The translations under genes and the position numbers were made by a program. A model generated the notes under the pieces. The model did no database searches and was not told the DNA's origin. It worked only from the letters and a program-made list of their open reading frames with translations. 64,000 nt of DNA from the NCBI GenBank assembly GCA_905221605.1, contig CAJNDS010000113.1, positions 1,639,082 through 1,703,081 on the forward strand. Reading direction: 5' to 3'. Numbering within the stretch: the stretch's first letter is position 1; each line of letters begins with the position of its first letter. Positions 43,755 to 55,214 of the stretch are shown piece by piece. Source of the DNA: Symbiodinium natans (lineage: Eukaryota; Sar; Dinophyceae; Suessiales; Symbiodiniaceae).

Positions 43755-43796
43755 CGGCATCCAGGCACCCGTTGTGGTCTTTGTCGTTGAGGGGCC
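43755..43796 (-). CDS. Minus-strand exon-like island with EF-hand-like loop (DKDHNGCLDA)
   Basis: On the minus strand, after TTAG, the frame reads PLNDKDHNGCLDA before a GC donor. DKDHNG.LD matches the first nine positions of an EF loop. It is the only EF-like island on the minus strand and conflicts with the + orientation of its neighbours. Confidence 0.4.
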
Positions 43797-44667
43797 CTAA
43801 ACCCTAAACCCTAAGCCCTAAGCCCTAAACCCTAAACCCTAAACCCTAAACCCTAAACCCTAAACCCTAAGCCCTAAGCCCTAAGCCCTAAGCCCTAAGC
43901 CCTGAGCCCTTTCGGGGTCTAGGGTTTAGGGCAGCAACACTTCTCCATTTTTCAAGACCTACTGTAATCTGTTTTTTTGTTGGGGGGGGGGGGGGGGGGA
44001 GCCGGCCGAGGTCGGCTAGCTTTCCTGGGTTTTGGAGTACTATACTTTATTACTTTTTTGGTTCTGGGTTCCTACTATGATACTTATACCTAAAAAGTAT
44101 ACTTTTTTCCAGGGGGTCTACTCCAAAGGTGGGTTTCTCATGCAGGGTTCATTCTGCAATCTTCTCAGCCTCCTGTACCCAACGTCTACTAGCAGAACCA
44201 AGTGTGGCCTCAGCGACGTGGGGGGGGGGGAGCCTAAACGCTGCAAACCACAACTGGTGGAACGCTCTGGCCGCCTCATGTCAACCGGTGAAGCGCTGAC
44301 CACGCAGGACTAAGAGCACGTTGGAGAGGGCGCGCGGTCCTGTGTCCCAGAGCGACGTAGAAGCTGATGTCCTGACAGAAGTCCTGCCTTTGGGATTCTC
44401 GAACGTCACCTCTACCGCGTACAGACTGGGGAGACACGGGAGTCCAGAATGTGGTGCGACTTGGCTGTAGCGAAGTCTGGTCCGGCTTCCCCCCCGCAGC
44501 TTTCACAGACGTCTAGCCTTCACGGCTGAGTTTGCTTCAAGTAATTAGAATGTGGGAGTGCGTCGCATGACTCGAGCAACCGCGGTACAAACCCCAACCC
44601 CGAATGCTCGGAAGTCCGAAGTCCCGAGCCTTGCTTTCGCAGCCGCCGGCAAAGTCTTTAGAGTTTT

Positions 44668-44790
44668 TTGGGTTTAGGGGTTTAGGGGTTTAGGGGTTTA
44701 GGGGTTTAGGGGTTCAGGGGTTTAGGGGTTTAGGGGTTTAGGGGTTCAGGGGTTTAGGGGTTCAGGGGTTCAGGGGTTTAGGGGTTCAGG
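44668..44790 (+). repeat. (TTTAGGGG)n octamer array
   Basis: About fifteen 8-base units TTTAGGGG with TTCAGGGG variants, a homogenised octamer version of the telomere unit. Confidence 0.93.
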
Positions 44791-45850
44791 GCTTCGGTGC
44801 CATTCTAGGGGTTTTAAAGGGTGTTGACTTTCGGGGGACCCCCTTAGGAAAAAACTTGAACTTCTTGGATCTTGGCAGGGAGTGATTTTTCTATAGAATC
44901 CCTGAAAGGCCTGCATATGAGGCACAACGCCCAAATCCCGAGTATTGTATGAAGTGCTCGTAAGTGCGGTGTGTATCCGTAAAGTCGCAAGCGGGTTAAC
45001 TTGCGCAAGCAGGGCGCCGCTGATGGCACCGCCTTTGCCGCAGACGCCTGCGGTCTCAGCCAACGGAGAGTGCAGGGAACCCGAAACCTAACTTTCCCTT
45101 CCTACACCTTCTGCCAACAGGAATTTTGAGGTTGGTATCCCCGGAATTATAGAACTACTGCCACTTTGAAAGGGCCGGGGCCGGATCAAGGTCCTTGAGA
45201 AAGGGGAGCAGCCTCGACCCTGTGTGTTCGCCACGCACGCCATCGGCTTTCCTTGGTTGAAACCACCCCAAACACTGAACCCCAAGCCCGAAACCCTGGA
45301 AGCTGCGCGCGTCTAGGCAGGGTTCGGAATTTGGGGTGCTCAAAATGCCCATTAGGGTTGAGGGTTCAGGGTTTGGGGTTTAGGGCTTACGGTGAACGAA
45401 GCATGAATCGGCTTCTCCTTGAAGTTGGCCCTGTCTTTAGACAGGGACCTCGGTTCAGAACGCGAGGTATGGGACCTAGGAAAGGCCCGCAGGTGCAAGC
45501 GCTCGGCCTCCAGAGCAGCAATAACCCGACCACCTGGGTCGCTGTGAAGAAGCTTCACACGTTGTGTTTTTTTCTCCGGAGAAAGGAAACCTCATACTTT
45601 TTACTACATATCCCATGATTTTACGGTACAATAGCAGCCTACACCCTTGAACACTAAAGCCTAAAGCGCCAAACCCCTGCGCAAAGAGAGGCCGCAACCC
45701 TTGCTCGACTCAGATCCAGCCGCCAGGGCCTCTTGGGGACTCTCTGGGGGGGGGGGGGTTTGGGGCTTAGGGCTTAGGGCTTAGGGTTTAGGGTTTGGGG
45801 TTTAGGGTTTGGGGTTTGGGGTTTAGGGTTTGGGGTTTAGGGTTCGCAAG

Positions 45851-45916
45851 GTCTTCGGGCTGATCGTGCTTATTATTGCGGCGGATCTCCTTGACAACCT
45901 GCAGCTTTCAGCTGAA
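45851..45916 (+). CDS. Exon-like island, hydrophobic helix (VFGLIVLIIAADLLDNLQLS)
   Basis: CAAG ends at 45,850 and GT (GTAAGC) begins at 45,917; 22 codons in phase 0 ending SAE. The LIVLIIA run could be part of a membrane segment. Its gene is unknown; it may be an early exon of gene C. Confidence 0.5.
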
Positions 45917-47056
45917 GTAAGCCTGTATTCTTGAAGATGGAATCCTGGGGCCGTAAACCCTAGACTCTACACCCGAAACCCTAAGCCGAAGGTTTTTGCA
46001 AAACGCCGAAGTACAACCCTCCCAAGCGAGGGCACGTTTTGGGGTTTAGGGCTTGTCGGGGTGTATGCTTTAAACCCCAAGCTTGTAAACCCTCAACTTT
46101 AAACTTGAAACCCGAAACCCTGAACCCTAATTAAACTCCAGTTACCGGAAGTGCCCAGGACATGTTTGCTGAATCCCGACCCCCGCAGCTCCCAGGACGG
46201 CCCAGTGTCCGTCGCCTTTGGGTTGAAGAAGGACCGCCACGCCGGGTTTCCGTGTCAGGTTCTGATACCAAAAACCCTGAACTCCAAATTTCCAAGGCGC
46301 GGGCTGCCGTGGATGCTGTGGAGGTTTTGTCCAGGGAAGGCAATGGCTCAAAATCATTGAGGGGCAGGCTGGGGCATCCATTCGGGCCGTTTATGGTTGA
46401 GTGTTTAGGCTGTCGGGTTCAGGTTTAGGCTGTCGCTGAGCCAGCATGTTCTTTGTGCCGACGAGTATTTTGTTTTCCATGATATGCGTGTCTGTGTGCA
46501 AAGCAGCGAGCCGTTCCATTCTTCCTGCATTTTGGTAGTCGGACAAAAAGCGGCTGCAAGCATGTGCGCGATGCATGCTCGGCACATTTGGACAACAAAA
46601 GTGCTAGGGCAACCTATTGGTGATTATTGATGAGGTTTCCTCACCAACTCTTCCTAACTTGCAAAGGAATTTGTATCTGAAAGACTCACGTGTGGTGAAA
46701 GTTCTACTTGTTGTGCCAACAGTGTCAACTATTCAGCAGGGTCCGCCCCAGATCCCGAGCCAACACATCTTACACTCTTGTGACGTCCTTGAAACCTCTA
46801 AGAAGAGCCCTAAAAAGCCGAAATGTCGGCAGGAGCTGGTGGAGATAAGAGCCAAGTATCCTGCACCTGGGACGTTCCAGCATCTTGGCGTGGCTTAGCA
46901 ATGCTTGGGGCTTCAGGGCCGCGGGCCTTCAGGGGGCTTCGGAGTTCAGGGCTGTAGGCTTGACCCGAGGAACCCAGACCACCATTGTAGGGTTGTGGGT
47001 TTAGAGTTATTAAGAAATGCGCAAGTCTAGAGATAATGATAAGGCCCCTTTGCCAG

Positions 47057-47131
47057 GTACCTCAGCCGGCAGGCGGCCAAAGCGCGGGAGGGGGAGATGA
47101 GGCTCGGCCGAACGGGGCCCGCTGGCAACCT
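47057..47131 (+). CDS. Exon-like island (YLSRQAAKAREGEMRLGRTG)
   Basis: TTTGCCAG precedes 47,057. One base, then a charged helical frame YLSRQAAKAREGEMRLGRTG. GT at 47,132 may be the donor. Another frame is open but Pro/Gly-rich. Confidence 0.45.
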
Positions 47132-47839
47132 GTCACCGAGATGAACGTGGTTTAGGATTGGCTAAACTGCCCCGAACACCCCAAACACCCCAAAGCTCTA
47201 AGCCCCAAATGCCCAGAAGCCCCAACAGGTAAACCCCAACCCCGCAGACGGGAAATCCCAAAAACCCTAAACTTCCTAAACCCTTTGGGCACGCCAAAGC
47301 CGGAGTTTTGGGCAGGTTGGCTTTCAGAGTTGCCAGAAGGGGTTTAAGGTTTGGGGATTTCGGATTTTAGGGTCTAAGGCTCAAAACCCTAAACCCTGAA
47401 CCCTACAAAGCCCTAAACCCCAAACTCTATCAGGGTACACAGTTTAGAGTCAGAGCCTACAAGGTGCCAGGCTCCCCAGTGGCACTTGCTTGTTGTTTTT
47501 TGTTTCCCCCCCGCCCGTATGGTTCGGGGTTCAGGGTTTAGGGTTTAGGGTCTCGGCTTCCCTTTGTAACGATGATCTTCCTTCGAGACAACGAGCTTCC
47601 TCTTATCCCATGGCTGCTTGGAAGTGGAGGCTTGAGACGTGAGTACAGCGAGCCAAATTCAATACAAGGCGTGCGAATCATTAGGAGTACCTTAGAGAAC
47701 TCGACGCATTTCAAATAACCAATATAGGGTGCGTGTGATTCCTGAAGGTGGGGCTTCGTTGATGGGGCTGATTTGTACTCAATTTACTGTAAAGTTCTAC
47801 CAACTCCCTGCACCTCACTATCCCTAAACCCTAAAACGG

Positions 47840-47945
47840 CGAAACTGACAGCCCTCGACCAAGGACGCGCGAGTGCCACCCGTCCGCTGAGTCCGACGTC
47901 TGCGGCCGCCCAGTTCATGTGGGGCTTCAGGATCGAGTTTCTGCG
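47840..47945. other. Exon-like island, strand ambiguous
   Basis: The + strand reads AAQFMWGFRIEFLR after CAG; the minus strand reads NSILKPHMNWAAADVGLSGR. No phase support for either. Confidence 0.3.
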
Positions 47946-48497
47946 TTCAACCCCTAAACCCTAGCCCTAAACCCTAAACCCTAAACCCTAAGCCCTAGGT
48001 TCCCAAAATCCGAAGGAAGCTGAAGGCCCCAAATTCGAGTGTGCTCTTTAACGGTCGTTCGATGCCCCTGAGTTCGGACAGTTGGGGTTTGGGGTTTAGG
48101 GTTTCGGGTTTCGAGTTTAGGGCTTAGGATGTGTGAAGCGGAAGCCCTGAACGTCATATCGCTAGGGCTTCGGCTTTGAAGAGAAGATGGGGCAGCTAAG
48201 CTGGCAAGCCTCGAAGACTCGGAACCCGGGCGCAAAGTGTCCTAACTCCTAACCGCCTGACCCCGAGCTTCAAGAACCCTAAACCCCTTTCACCCTTACC
48301 TCTTTAAGCCCTGAGCCCCTTAAACGCCCCATAGTACTTCAAAGGCCCTAAACCCTAAACCAGACCTAAACCCACCCTATAAACCCTAAACTAAGCCCTA
48401 CAAAACCCCTAAACCCTAGAGGGTTTGTAGGGATTCTTGGAAACCTAAGCCCCTTAGAAGGTCTTGGAACCCTCTCAAGCCTCACAGCGATCCCCAG

Positions 48498-48539
48498 GTT
48501 GGGTCATGGCCACCAGCGACCCAAACGGCTCCTACGGAG
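48498..48539 (+). CDS. Exon-like island (WVMATSDPNGSYG)
   Basis: CCCCAG ends at 48,497 and a GC donor begins at 48,540. Two bases, 13 codons, one base that completes Ala with 48,903. Confidence 0.48.
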
Positions 48540-48546
48540 GCACCCT

Positions 48547-48547
<1 letters not shown>

Positions 48548-48585
<38 letters not shown>

Positions 48586-48590
48586 ACCCC
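48548..48590 (+). repeat. Poly-C run
   Basis: About forty C residues right after the GC donor at 48,540. Similar C or G runs occur at 7,428-7,447, 15,189-15,221, 22,333-22,350, 25,180-25,201, 40,128-40,163, 43,983-44,000 and 45,745-45,758. Confidence 0.9.
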
Positions 48591-48902
48591 TCCCCCCCCC
48601 ACCCCGCTCCCCAGCATGAGTAGGGTTTATTTAGGGAGGGTTTAGGGTTTAGGGTTTAAGGTTAAGGGTTCCGGGATGGGAAGACCATGAACTCCCGAAA
48701 TCCTAAACCCCAAAGAAATCTGAGACCTGACCCAAGCCCTGTGGCCCCATGGAGGCCGCCATCCAGACAACGAAATCTCTGCCGAGAGGCTCGGGCGGTT
48801 TAGGGTTTAGGGTTTAGGGTTTAGGGTTTAGGGTTTAGGGTTTAGGGTTTAGGGTTTAGGGTTTAGGGTTTAGGGTTGGTTTCGGTTCTCAGGCTTCGAC
48901 AG

Positions 48903-48958
48903 CCACGGTCCCAGCTCTCGGGGTCCCTGTTATCGTATTGCGCAAGAAGGGACCCACC
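48903..48958 (+). CDS. Exon-like island (TVPALGVPVIVLRKKGPT)
   Basis: CAG ends at 48,902; two bases complete Ala with the preceding island, then the frame runs to a GC donor at 48,959 in phase 0. The next island (49,186) is also phase 0. Confidence 0.5.
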
Positions 48959-48984
48959 GCAGATCCTGAGCTCCGAACCCCTGA

Positions 48985-49175
48985 CAGCCCTAAACCCTAA
49001 ACCCTAAACCCTAAACCCTAAACCCTAAACCCTAAACCCTAAACCCTAAACCCTAAACCCTAAACCCTACACCCTCAACCCTCAACCCTCAACCCTGAAC
49101 CCTAAACCCTAAACCCTAAACCCTAAACCCTAAACCCTAAACCCTAAACCCTAAACCCTAAACCCTAAACCCTAA
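48985..49175 (-). repeat. (CCCTAAA)n array with CCCTCAA block
   Basis: About twenty-six units with CCCTCAA variants at 49,074-49,094. Confidence 0.93.
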
Positions 49176-49185
49176 ACCCTTCCAG

Positions 49186-49239
49186 ATCCTCAAGCCCGAA
49201 CCTAAGGAATCAGAAGGGCCTCAGGCCACCTTAGGAGCC
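49186..49239 (+). CDS. Exon-like island (ILKPEPKESEGPQATLGA)
   Basis: TTCCAG ends at 49,185, giving phase 0 ILKPEPKESEGPQATLG. The donor is not resolved. Confidence 0.4.
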
Positions 49240-49769
49240 CATCTCCCCATCTTCTTCAGGGCTTACAGTGTAGGGTTCAGGGCCCTTTCAGAAAGCCCCA
49301 TGAAAACAATGAGGGTAGCAGTTGAGGCGCAGGGTTTTCGCGGTTTAGGGTGCAGGGTCCAGATTCCAGGGTTTAGGTCCCTTGCTTGTTCTTGGCGATC
49401 GAGCTGCTTAGCAAAGGGGATCTAGGGCCTAGGCTGAAATGTCAAGCTCCCGCCCGAAGCCAGGACGAACTTGCATTTCGACAACTTCAGGCGGGGTCTG
49501 GGCCTTTCCGGGTTTACAGTTTAGGGTCTAGGGTTCGGGGATAAGGTGGGGCCGGGGGAGGACGTTTTACCTTCTCCTTTTCTTGGCGACACAGCGAGTC
49601 TGAAAGTTGGGGACACTACTATAGAGCCGACACGAATTGAAATCCCAGGTAAAGTGTGCCCGGGTTTTCCCCGACCGCGGAAGAATTGTTAAACCTAATA
49701 GAACCCCAGGGTCAATGTGCTGATGACCATGATTCACTTGACGCTTAAAGCCCCCCCCCTGAAACTTAA

Positions 49770-50137
49770 AGCCCTCAGAGGCTCCTCTACAACCCCAACA
49801 CCCCAAAACACTGAAACCCTGAAACCCTCAAACCCCCAAGAAGCCCTGAGAGGCTCATCTACCACCCTGAAATCCTGAAACCCTTAAAACCCTGAGAGGC
49901 CCATCTACCACCTACAAATACCCAAAAAACTCCCTTAAAGCCCCCCCTGAAACCCTCAAACCCTAAAACTCTGAAACCCTGAAAGCCCTAAACCCTAAAC
50001 CCTCAACCCTAATCCCTAAACCCTAACCCCTAAACCCCTAAACCCCTAAACCCCTAAACCCCTAAACCCCTAAACCCCTAAACCCCTAAACCCCTAAACC
50101 CCTAAACCCCTAAACCCCTGGGAGGCTCATCTACCAG
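49770..50137 (+). repeat. Intron with repeated acceptor-proximal motif and (CCCCTAAA)n array
   Basis: GAGAGGCTCATCTACCA-like motifs occur at 49,776-49,790, 49,848-49,864 and 49,894-49,910. The same sequence forms the last bases before the acceptor at 50,119-50,137. A CCCCTAAA octamer array occupies 50,030-50,118. Confidence 0.8.
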
Positions 50138-50179
50138 TGCGTCTCCGGCACGGCACTGCTGCACTGGGCCTCGGTGGAG
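50138..50179 (+). CDS. Exon-like island (CVSGTALLHWASVE)
   Basis: CTACCAG ends at 50,137; phase 0 frame CVSGTALLHWASVE ends at a GC donor at 50,180 and stays open further as APPGAALDFGAF. A minus-strand frame is also open, so confidence is moderate. Confidence 0.45.
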
Positions 50180-50249
50180 GCCCCTCCTGGGGCTGCCTTA
50201 GACTTCGGCGCCTTTTTGGGGGGCGACTCGGGGCTCTGTGGGGGCCTTT

Positions 50250-50395
50250 TTAAGGGTTTAGGGCCTTAGGCCTTAGGCCTTAGGCCTTAAGCCTTAGGCC
50301 TTAGGCCTTCGGCCTTAGGCCTTAGGCCTTAGGCCTTAGGCCTTAGGGTTTAGGCCTTAGGGTTTAGGGTTTAGGGTTTAGGGTTTAGGGTTTAG
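50250..50395 (+). repeat. (CCTTAGG)n array passing into TTTAGGG
   Basis: GGCCTTAGGCCTTAGG units at 50,262-50,345, another local variant of the telomere unit, then ordinary TTTAGGG units. Confidence 0.88.
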
Positions 50396-50907
50396 TGTCG
50401 GCGCTTGTTTGGGGCCTGCAAGGGATCAGGGTTTAGGGTTTAGGCTCTCAAGCTTGAGCCCCCAGTGTGTGGTTTAGGGCACTTGGGGTTTGTGGCGGAC
50501 AAACATCGGGGTTTCTATGCGTTTGGTCGCATAGGGGTTGGTTTGGGGTTACTTAGGGATTTCCCCGAAGCCCGACATTCCTTTAACCTTGCACCCTATA
50601 AAAGCTAGAACTCTAAGTCCCTCTAACCCTCTGAGTCCCTGTAGCAGCCTCGAGCCATTGGAAACCCCTGTCGACCCCAAAGCCCCTAAAACCCATGAAG
50701 TCCCTGACTCCCCCCTGTGCCCTCTTGACCCTGCGCCCCACAATCCCCACATCCAGAATAACCCTAGCTCCGCCAATGCCTACATAGCCTACATCCCCTA
50801 AACAATCCCTAAACACCCTCGAACCCCCAAACCCCCTGAACCTCCGAATCCCCTAAACCCCAAACCCTAACCCCCCTGAACTTCCTTCGAAAAAAGAAAA
50901 AGCTCAG

Positions 50908-50982
50908 CGCGAGGACTTCAAGGCGGGCATCTTCGGCGCCCGGCGCGCCCCGCGGCCCATCGCCTGGTGGGACCTGCGCAAG
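50908..50982 (+). CDS. Exon-like island (REDFKAGIFGARRAPRPIAW...), probable gene C
   Basis: CTCAG ends at 50,907 and a GC donor begins at 50,983; 25 codons in phase 0 ending WWDLRK. It is one of the most protein-like islands in the window. The family is not recognised. Confidence 0.58.
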
Positions 50983-51808
50983 GCGTACGCCGCTCGCGCA
51001 AAGACTTGGAGAACGCATTGCAGACGGTTTAGGGTTTAGGGTTTTGGTGTTTATTTTGCTTAGGGTTTAGGACTTGTCTCGAAATTCCGATCCCCTGTTT
51101 TCGGGTTCCGGTAATTGCAATGCCGGCCCTTGTTACTGGCCTGGTGAGCCCTAAACCCTGAAAGATGCCCTAGGCCTCACCCTAACACCCAAGCACCCCA
51201 AACTTAAAGCCCTAAAGACCTAAACCCTGACAACCTCCAAAGCCCTGACCCCTTAATCTTAAAACCCTAACCCTGGCCGCATTGCTGCCAAAACCACTCT
51301 CAGGGACACAGGGAAGCCCAAGACATTTTCGTACGCACCTTCACTTGACTTCCACATTGCGCCTTGTGCCGCCAGAGTCGTTGCGCAGCCTCAGCCCTTT
51401 GCTGGATAATTCTACGCTCAGTTTTTCCGCATGCGACCAGTGCTCCTCCAGGCTGACTTAGTCCAGTCTGTCCGGACTCACTTGCCACCAGACAGGCACA
51501 ACCTTTCTGTGCCAGTATCTCTCCCTGTCCTACCCCCGACCCTCTTCCTGCTGACTTCTCGCGAATTCACATGTACAGCCTTCACCAAGCAATACGCGGG
51601 GTGACCCAGACTCATGAACGAAGGAAGCGCCTAAAGCCCTGAACCCTAATCATCTCCCACAGCCCTAGGGGGGTTGAGGGTTGGGGGTTTAGGGTTTATA
51701 GGGTTGAGGCTTTAGGGTTTAGGGTTTAGGGTTGAGGGTTTAGGGTTTCGGGGTTCGGGGTTTAGGGGTTTAGGGGTGTAGAGTTTAGAACGCGACGCCC
51801 CAGCCGAG

Positions 51809-51873
51809 GACGTGGTGGTCCAGCTCGGGGATCCCAGCTTCGATATGGCGGCCGCGCAGTTCACGGCGGCCTG
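51809..51873 (+). CDS. Exon-like island (DVVVQLGDPSFDMAAAQFTA), probable gene C
   Basis: GAG ends at 51,808 (an earlier CAG at 51,803 is an alternative), phase 0 with the preceding island. The frame ends near AAW before GT at 51,874. Product not recognised. Confidence 0.55.
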
Positions 51874-52081
51874 GTGTTTAAAGGGTTTGGGGGTTAGGGT
51901 TTAGGCTGTGGGGTTTAAATGAGGGCTTAAGATCGGGTTTCGGGTTTAGGGAAGTGTTGTTTCGGGGTGAGCTTATGGGGTTCAGGGGTTTGGGGTTTAG
52001 GGTTTAGGGTTTGGGGCGCCAGAAGTCTCGAAAAGTCCTAAACCTAGAAGCCCCAAGGCCGGTACGCTGTACAAACAGGTT

Positions 52082-52175
52082 GGGATGTTCCTCCTTACAC
52101 TTAACAGTCCTTTGTAGGGATGATCATGGGAAATAAAATCCTGTCAAGGACTGCTATTAGAAGGCGGCACATCCC
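52082..52175. mobile_element. MITE-like family M, copy 6
   Basis: Left arm GGGATGTTCCTCCTTACACT and ACAGTCCTTTGTAGGGAT, right arm AAGGACTGCTATTAGAAG then CACATCCC. Confidence 0.78.
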
Positions 52176-52620
52176 CACGCACAGGCCTAAATACTAAAGC
52201 CCCGAAACTCGAAACCCGAAACCCGAGAGTCTCTTGAACCCTAAACCCTAAACCCTAAACCCTAAACCCTAAACCCTAAACCCTAAACCCTAAACCCTAA
52301 ACCCCAAACCCCAAACCCTAAACCCTCCAAAAAAGGGGAGGTTGCTCTTCTCAAAAACCAGCCGGAAGTGATTGTAATGCTAAGACAAGTAGAGCAGGCG
52401 CAGGCTCGTCCATTCATACCTATCCTCGAGAAAACATGCCCAGCTACACCTAACTTGTTTGCTGGGTATTCTGGACTCTGGACCTACTTAAAGCCCGAAA
52501 GCTAAACCTTCGTCAAGGGGTTAGGGTTTAGACCTTAACCTACATAAGCCGAAACTCTGCAACTCCTAGAAAATCTACAGGCTCGACTCGATATCCCAGA
52601 CACCCTCAGCCCGAACCAAG

Positions 52621-52683
52621 ATCTTGATGCACGGTGGAAACCTGGGCTTCGCTGTGGAGGGCGACGAGGTGCTTCGGCTCGAG
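52621..52683 (+). CDS. Exon-like island (ILMHGGNLGFAVEGDEVLRL), probable gene C
   Basis: AAG ends at 52,620, GT (GTTTCG) at 52,684; 21 codons. An internal GAG-GT at 52,667 is an alternative donor. Confidence 0.55.
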
Positions 52684-54056
52684 GTTTCGGGTTTAAGGTT
52701 TAGGGCCGCAGGAGGGGGGGGAGAGTTTAGGGTTTCAGGGCTCTTGAGGTTTCGGGTTTACGGTTCAGGGCCCACATGAGGGGTGTTGAAATTTAGGGTT
52801 GGGGGGTTCAGGGCTTTGGGTTTGGGTCCTCGCGCTTTTTGGCGGAGGAGGGATTGGCGCACAGAAGTCCTTGAAAGCCGAACCGACGCGCCAAACTGAT
52901 GGAGGTTTAAATTTTTGCCATAGGGGCTTGGGAAAGGAACCCTGGGTACGATTGCAAGCATGCAAGCAACACCCGAATGAACACCCTGAACCCCAAAGAT
53001 CTTCAATCGTTGGAGCCCCCCGCCACATTACTCACGCTGCACGCTCTGAAATGCATTTGGGTTTCTTACATCGAGCCAAGGACGTGCCTGTTTGGTACAA
53101 CGCAGCCAGGGCCTGAGGAGTCACTAAACCTTACTTAGCCAGCAAATGAACTTTAAGCTTTTTGGGTTTCCTCATAGTACTGTTTAACCGTTCTTTTACT
53201 TGGTTATTGGAGAAGTAAGAAACCCTAAACCCATACACTACAGCCCTGACCGACAACCACAGCACCCTAAGGGCGCCTCACGCGCTGCGAGTTTCAGGGT
53301 TCGCGGGGGCGGCGTCTTGCTTGAATTCGTCCACCCTCGAGGAAGCGCGGCGCACCGGATTATCTTTTGCAGGAGAAGATGGGGCGCATCGGATCATCTT
53401 TTTGGGAGTGTTTGCGGAATACACACAGCTTGAAACGAAAAAGTGAGGTGCCCAAAACCTAAAACCTTCAACTCTAAGCCCGCCCCAGCTGCTTTACGAT
53501 TCCTTAGTTGGTGTTGGAGGGGTCAGTGTGAAGTCCCAAAGCCTTCAAACCTCATGGTAGTTATCACTTACTTACTGTTGGACTAAAACACCCAACTGTA
53601 AAGCCCCAAAGCCTTCAAACCCCAAGCCCGCGCGAGGGTCGGCCCTGCCCTACGCCAAGTAAAAAGCGGGTTTAGAGTTTGGGTTTAACGTTGAAGGTTT
53701 AAGCATCAGCTCGCTCACCTTTTGCCCGAACACCCTAGCACGTGGCTGTAGGATTTAGGGTTTCGGGTCTAGGTTTCATTTCACTCCGTAGGCGCTTGGG
53801 GACCACAAAGCCCCAAGACCTGTCAAACCCTAAACCCCACAAGCTTTTCTGCCGGTGGAGTTAGCGTTGTCCTTCTAGTTTCCTTGCTTATCCTGCTCTG
53901 GTTCTTAATCTAATCCTTCAAGCAGTAAACAGGTAGCCCTAAACCTAAGCCCTAAACCCCAAACCCCAAACCCCAAACCCCAAACCCCAAACCCTAAACC
54001 CTGAACCCTAGAGAATTTGGTTTCGGCCTCAGGGTTTACGGCACGCAGCTTGAAAG

Positions 54057-54115
54057 GTGCGATCCGTCATCCGGGACTGCGCCCGGGCCCTCAGCTTCGG
54101 TGTTCGACTTCTGGG
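54057..54115 (+). CDS. Exon-like island (VRSVIRDCARALSFGVRLL), probable gene C
   Basis: AAAG ends at 54,056; frame VRSVIRDCARALSFGVRLL has a stop just upstream, so it starts here. The 3' edge is unclear because of a following G run. Phase with 55,120 is not resolved. Confidence 0.45.
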
Positions 54116-54935
54116 GGGGGGTTTTAGGGTTTTGAGGCCCTATTCCCCTATGCCCCTAAACCCTAAACCCTAAACCCTAAACCCTAAACCCTAAACCCTA
54201 AACCCTAAACCCTAAACCCTAAACCCTAAACCCTAAACCCTAAACCCCACCTGGCACAAGGCCTGGCACGAGGCAACGCGATCCGACACCCCGGAGAGAA
54301 GGAGGCGGGTCGTTTTTCCTGTCAGCCGACAGGGCCTCTACGTGGGAAGTTCTCCACGTGATCCTCCAGTTTTTGTTGACGAAGCTGCAGAGCCTGACAG
54401 GCTCAACACTACACCCGAAGCACCTACAGAGCTTTAGGGCTTCAGAACTGCTAGGGCTTTGGGTTTGTTGGCCTCCCTTCATAAACAGAACCCGTTCTCA
54501 TCAAACCCGAAACCGTGAAACCCTAAAACCCTAAATCCGCACAGACTGAGGGTGACCCTCTTGAAAAAATCCTTGTCGATCCGTTTTCTTTTTGGAGAGC
54601 CCCCAGAAAGTTCAACAGACATGCCTCAACCCGAAACCCTAAGGTTTTAGGGTTTGGGCTTAGGGTGCAGAGGTTAAATTGTAACCCTTGAGCGAGTTGG
54701 GTTTAACTTGTCTTGAATGGGGGAATACGAAGCTGCTGATGCCAGAAGAAGAAGGGGGGAAGTGAAGATCTCGGGGTCCCAAGCTAAGGATTCTTAGGTC
54801 CAAAAAAGTCGCAAAAGCGCTGGCGGCCCCCAACATGCCCGTTAGCAAGGCAGCGTGCGAAACCCTGAACGCCCTAAAAATCCCCCTAGAAGCCCCCCCT
54901 AAAACCTCTGGAACCCCACTAGAACCCGCCCCAAA

Positions 54936-55119
54936 CCCCAAGCAGCTCCCCGTAGAAAAGGAGGAAACCCTAGAACCCCCTAGAACCCCTTAAAACCCCA
55001 CTAGAACCCAAGCAGCTCCCCGTAGAAAAGGAGGAAACCCTAGAACCCCCTAGAACCCCCTAAAACCCCACTAGCAACCCGCCCCAAACCCCAAGCAGCT
55101 CCCCGCAAAAAAGGAGGAG
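54936..55119 (+). repeat. Three copies of an acceptor-proximal intron segment
   Basis: AAGCAGCTCCCCGTAGAAAA followed by GGAGG occurs at 54,939, 55,009 and (with CGCAAAAAA) 55,092. The last copy runs into the acceptor of exon 55,120. Units are about 70-83 bases and include CCCTAGAACCCC stretches. Confidence 0.85.
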
Positions 55120-55196
55120 GTGGGCCGCCGCGAAGGGTGTGGCCTCGGCTTTGCTGGACGACCGCAACCTGGCCTCCCGCCAGGGGCCCCAGTTGA
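55120..55196 (+). CDS. Gene C, exon encoding WAAAKGVASALLDDRNLASR...
   Basis: GAGGAG ends at 55,119; GC donor at 55,197. One base, 25 codons ending QGPQL, one base (A) that joins AG at 55,853 to make Lys. Confidence 0.65.
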
Positions 55197-55214
55197 GCGG
55201 AATTCAGGGATGGT

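Larger units (their letters stand above)
38400..45845. other. Repeat-rich region between gene B and the next exon chain
   Basis: Contains many telomere-type arrays, a TIR element (40,236-40,334), a poly-C run (40,128-40,163), an AT microsatellite near 41,715-41,755, and weak islands at 39,118-39,180 (+ ESELEVAIRGTPQAAR), 42,045-42,090 (+ SYQGYPASLEGR then stop), 42,943-43,009 and 43,755-43,796. A 168-codon + frame at 39,131-39,637 includes telomere-repeat translation and has no recognised domain. No complete gene could be supported. Confidence 0.5.

Noticed and set aside
46617-46898. 93-codon + frame (MVIIDEVSSPTLPNLQRN...)
   Set aside because: Reasonably complex, but with no recognised motif, no clear splice context and no phase link to neighbours.
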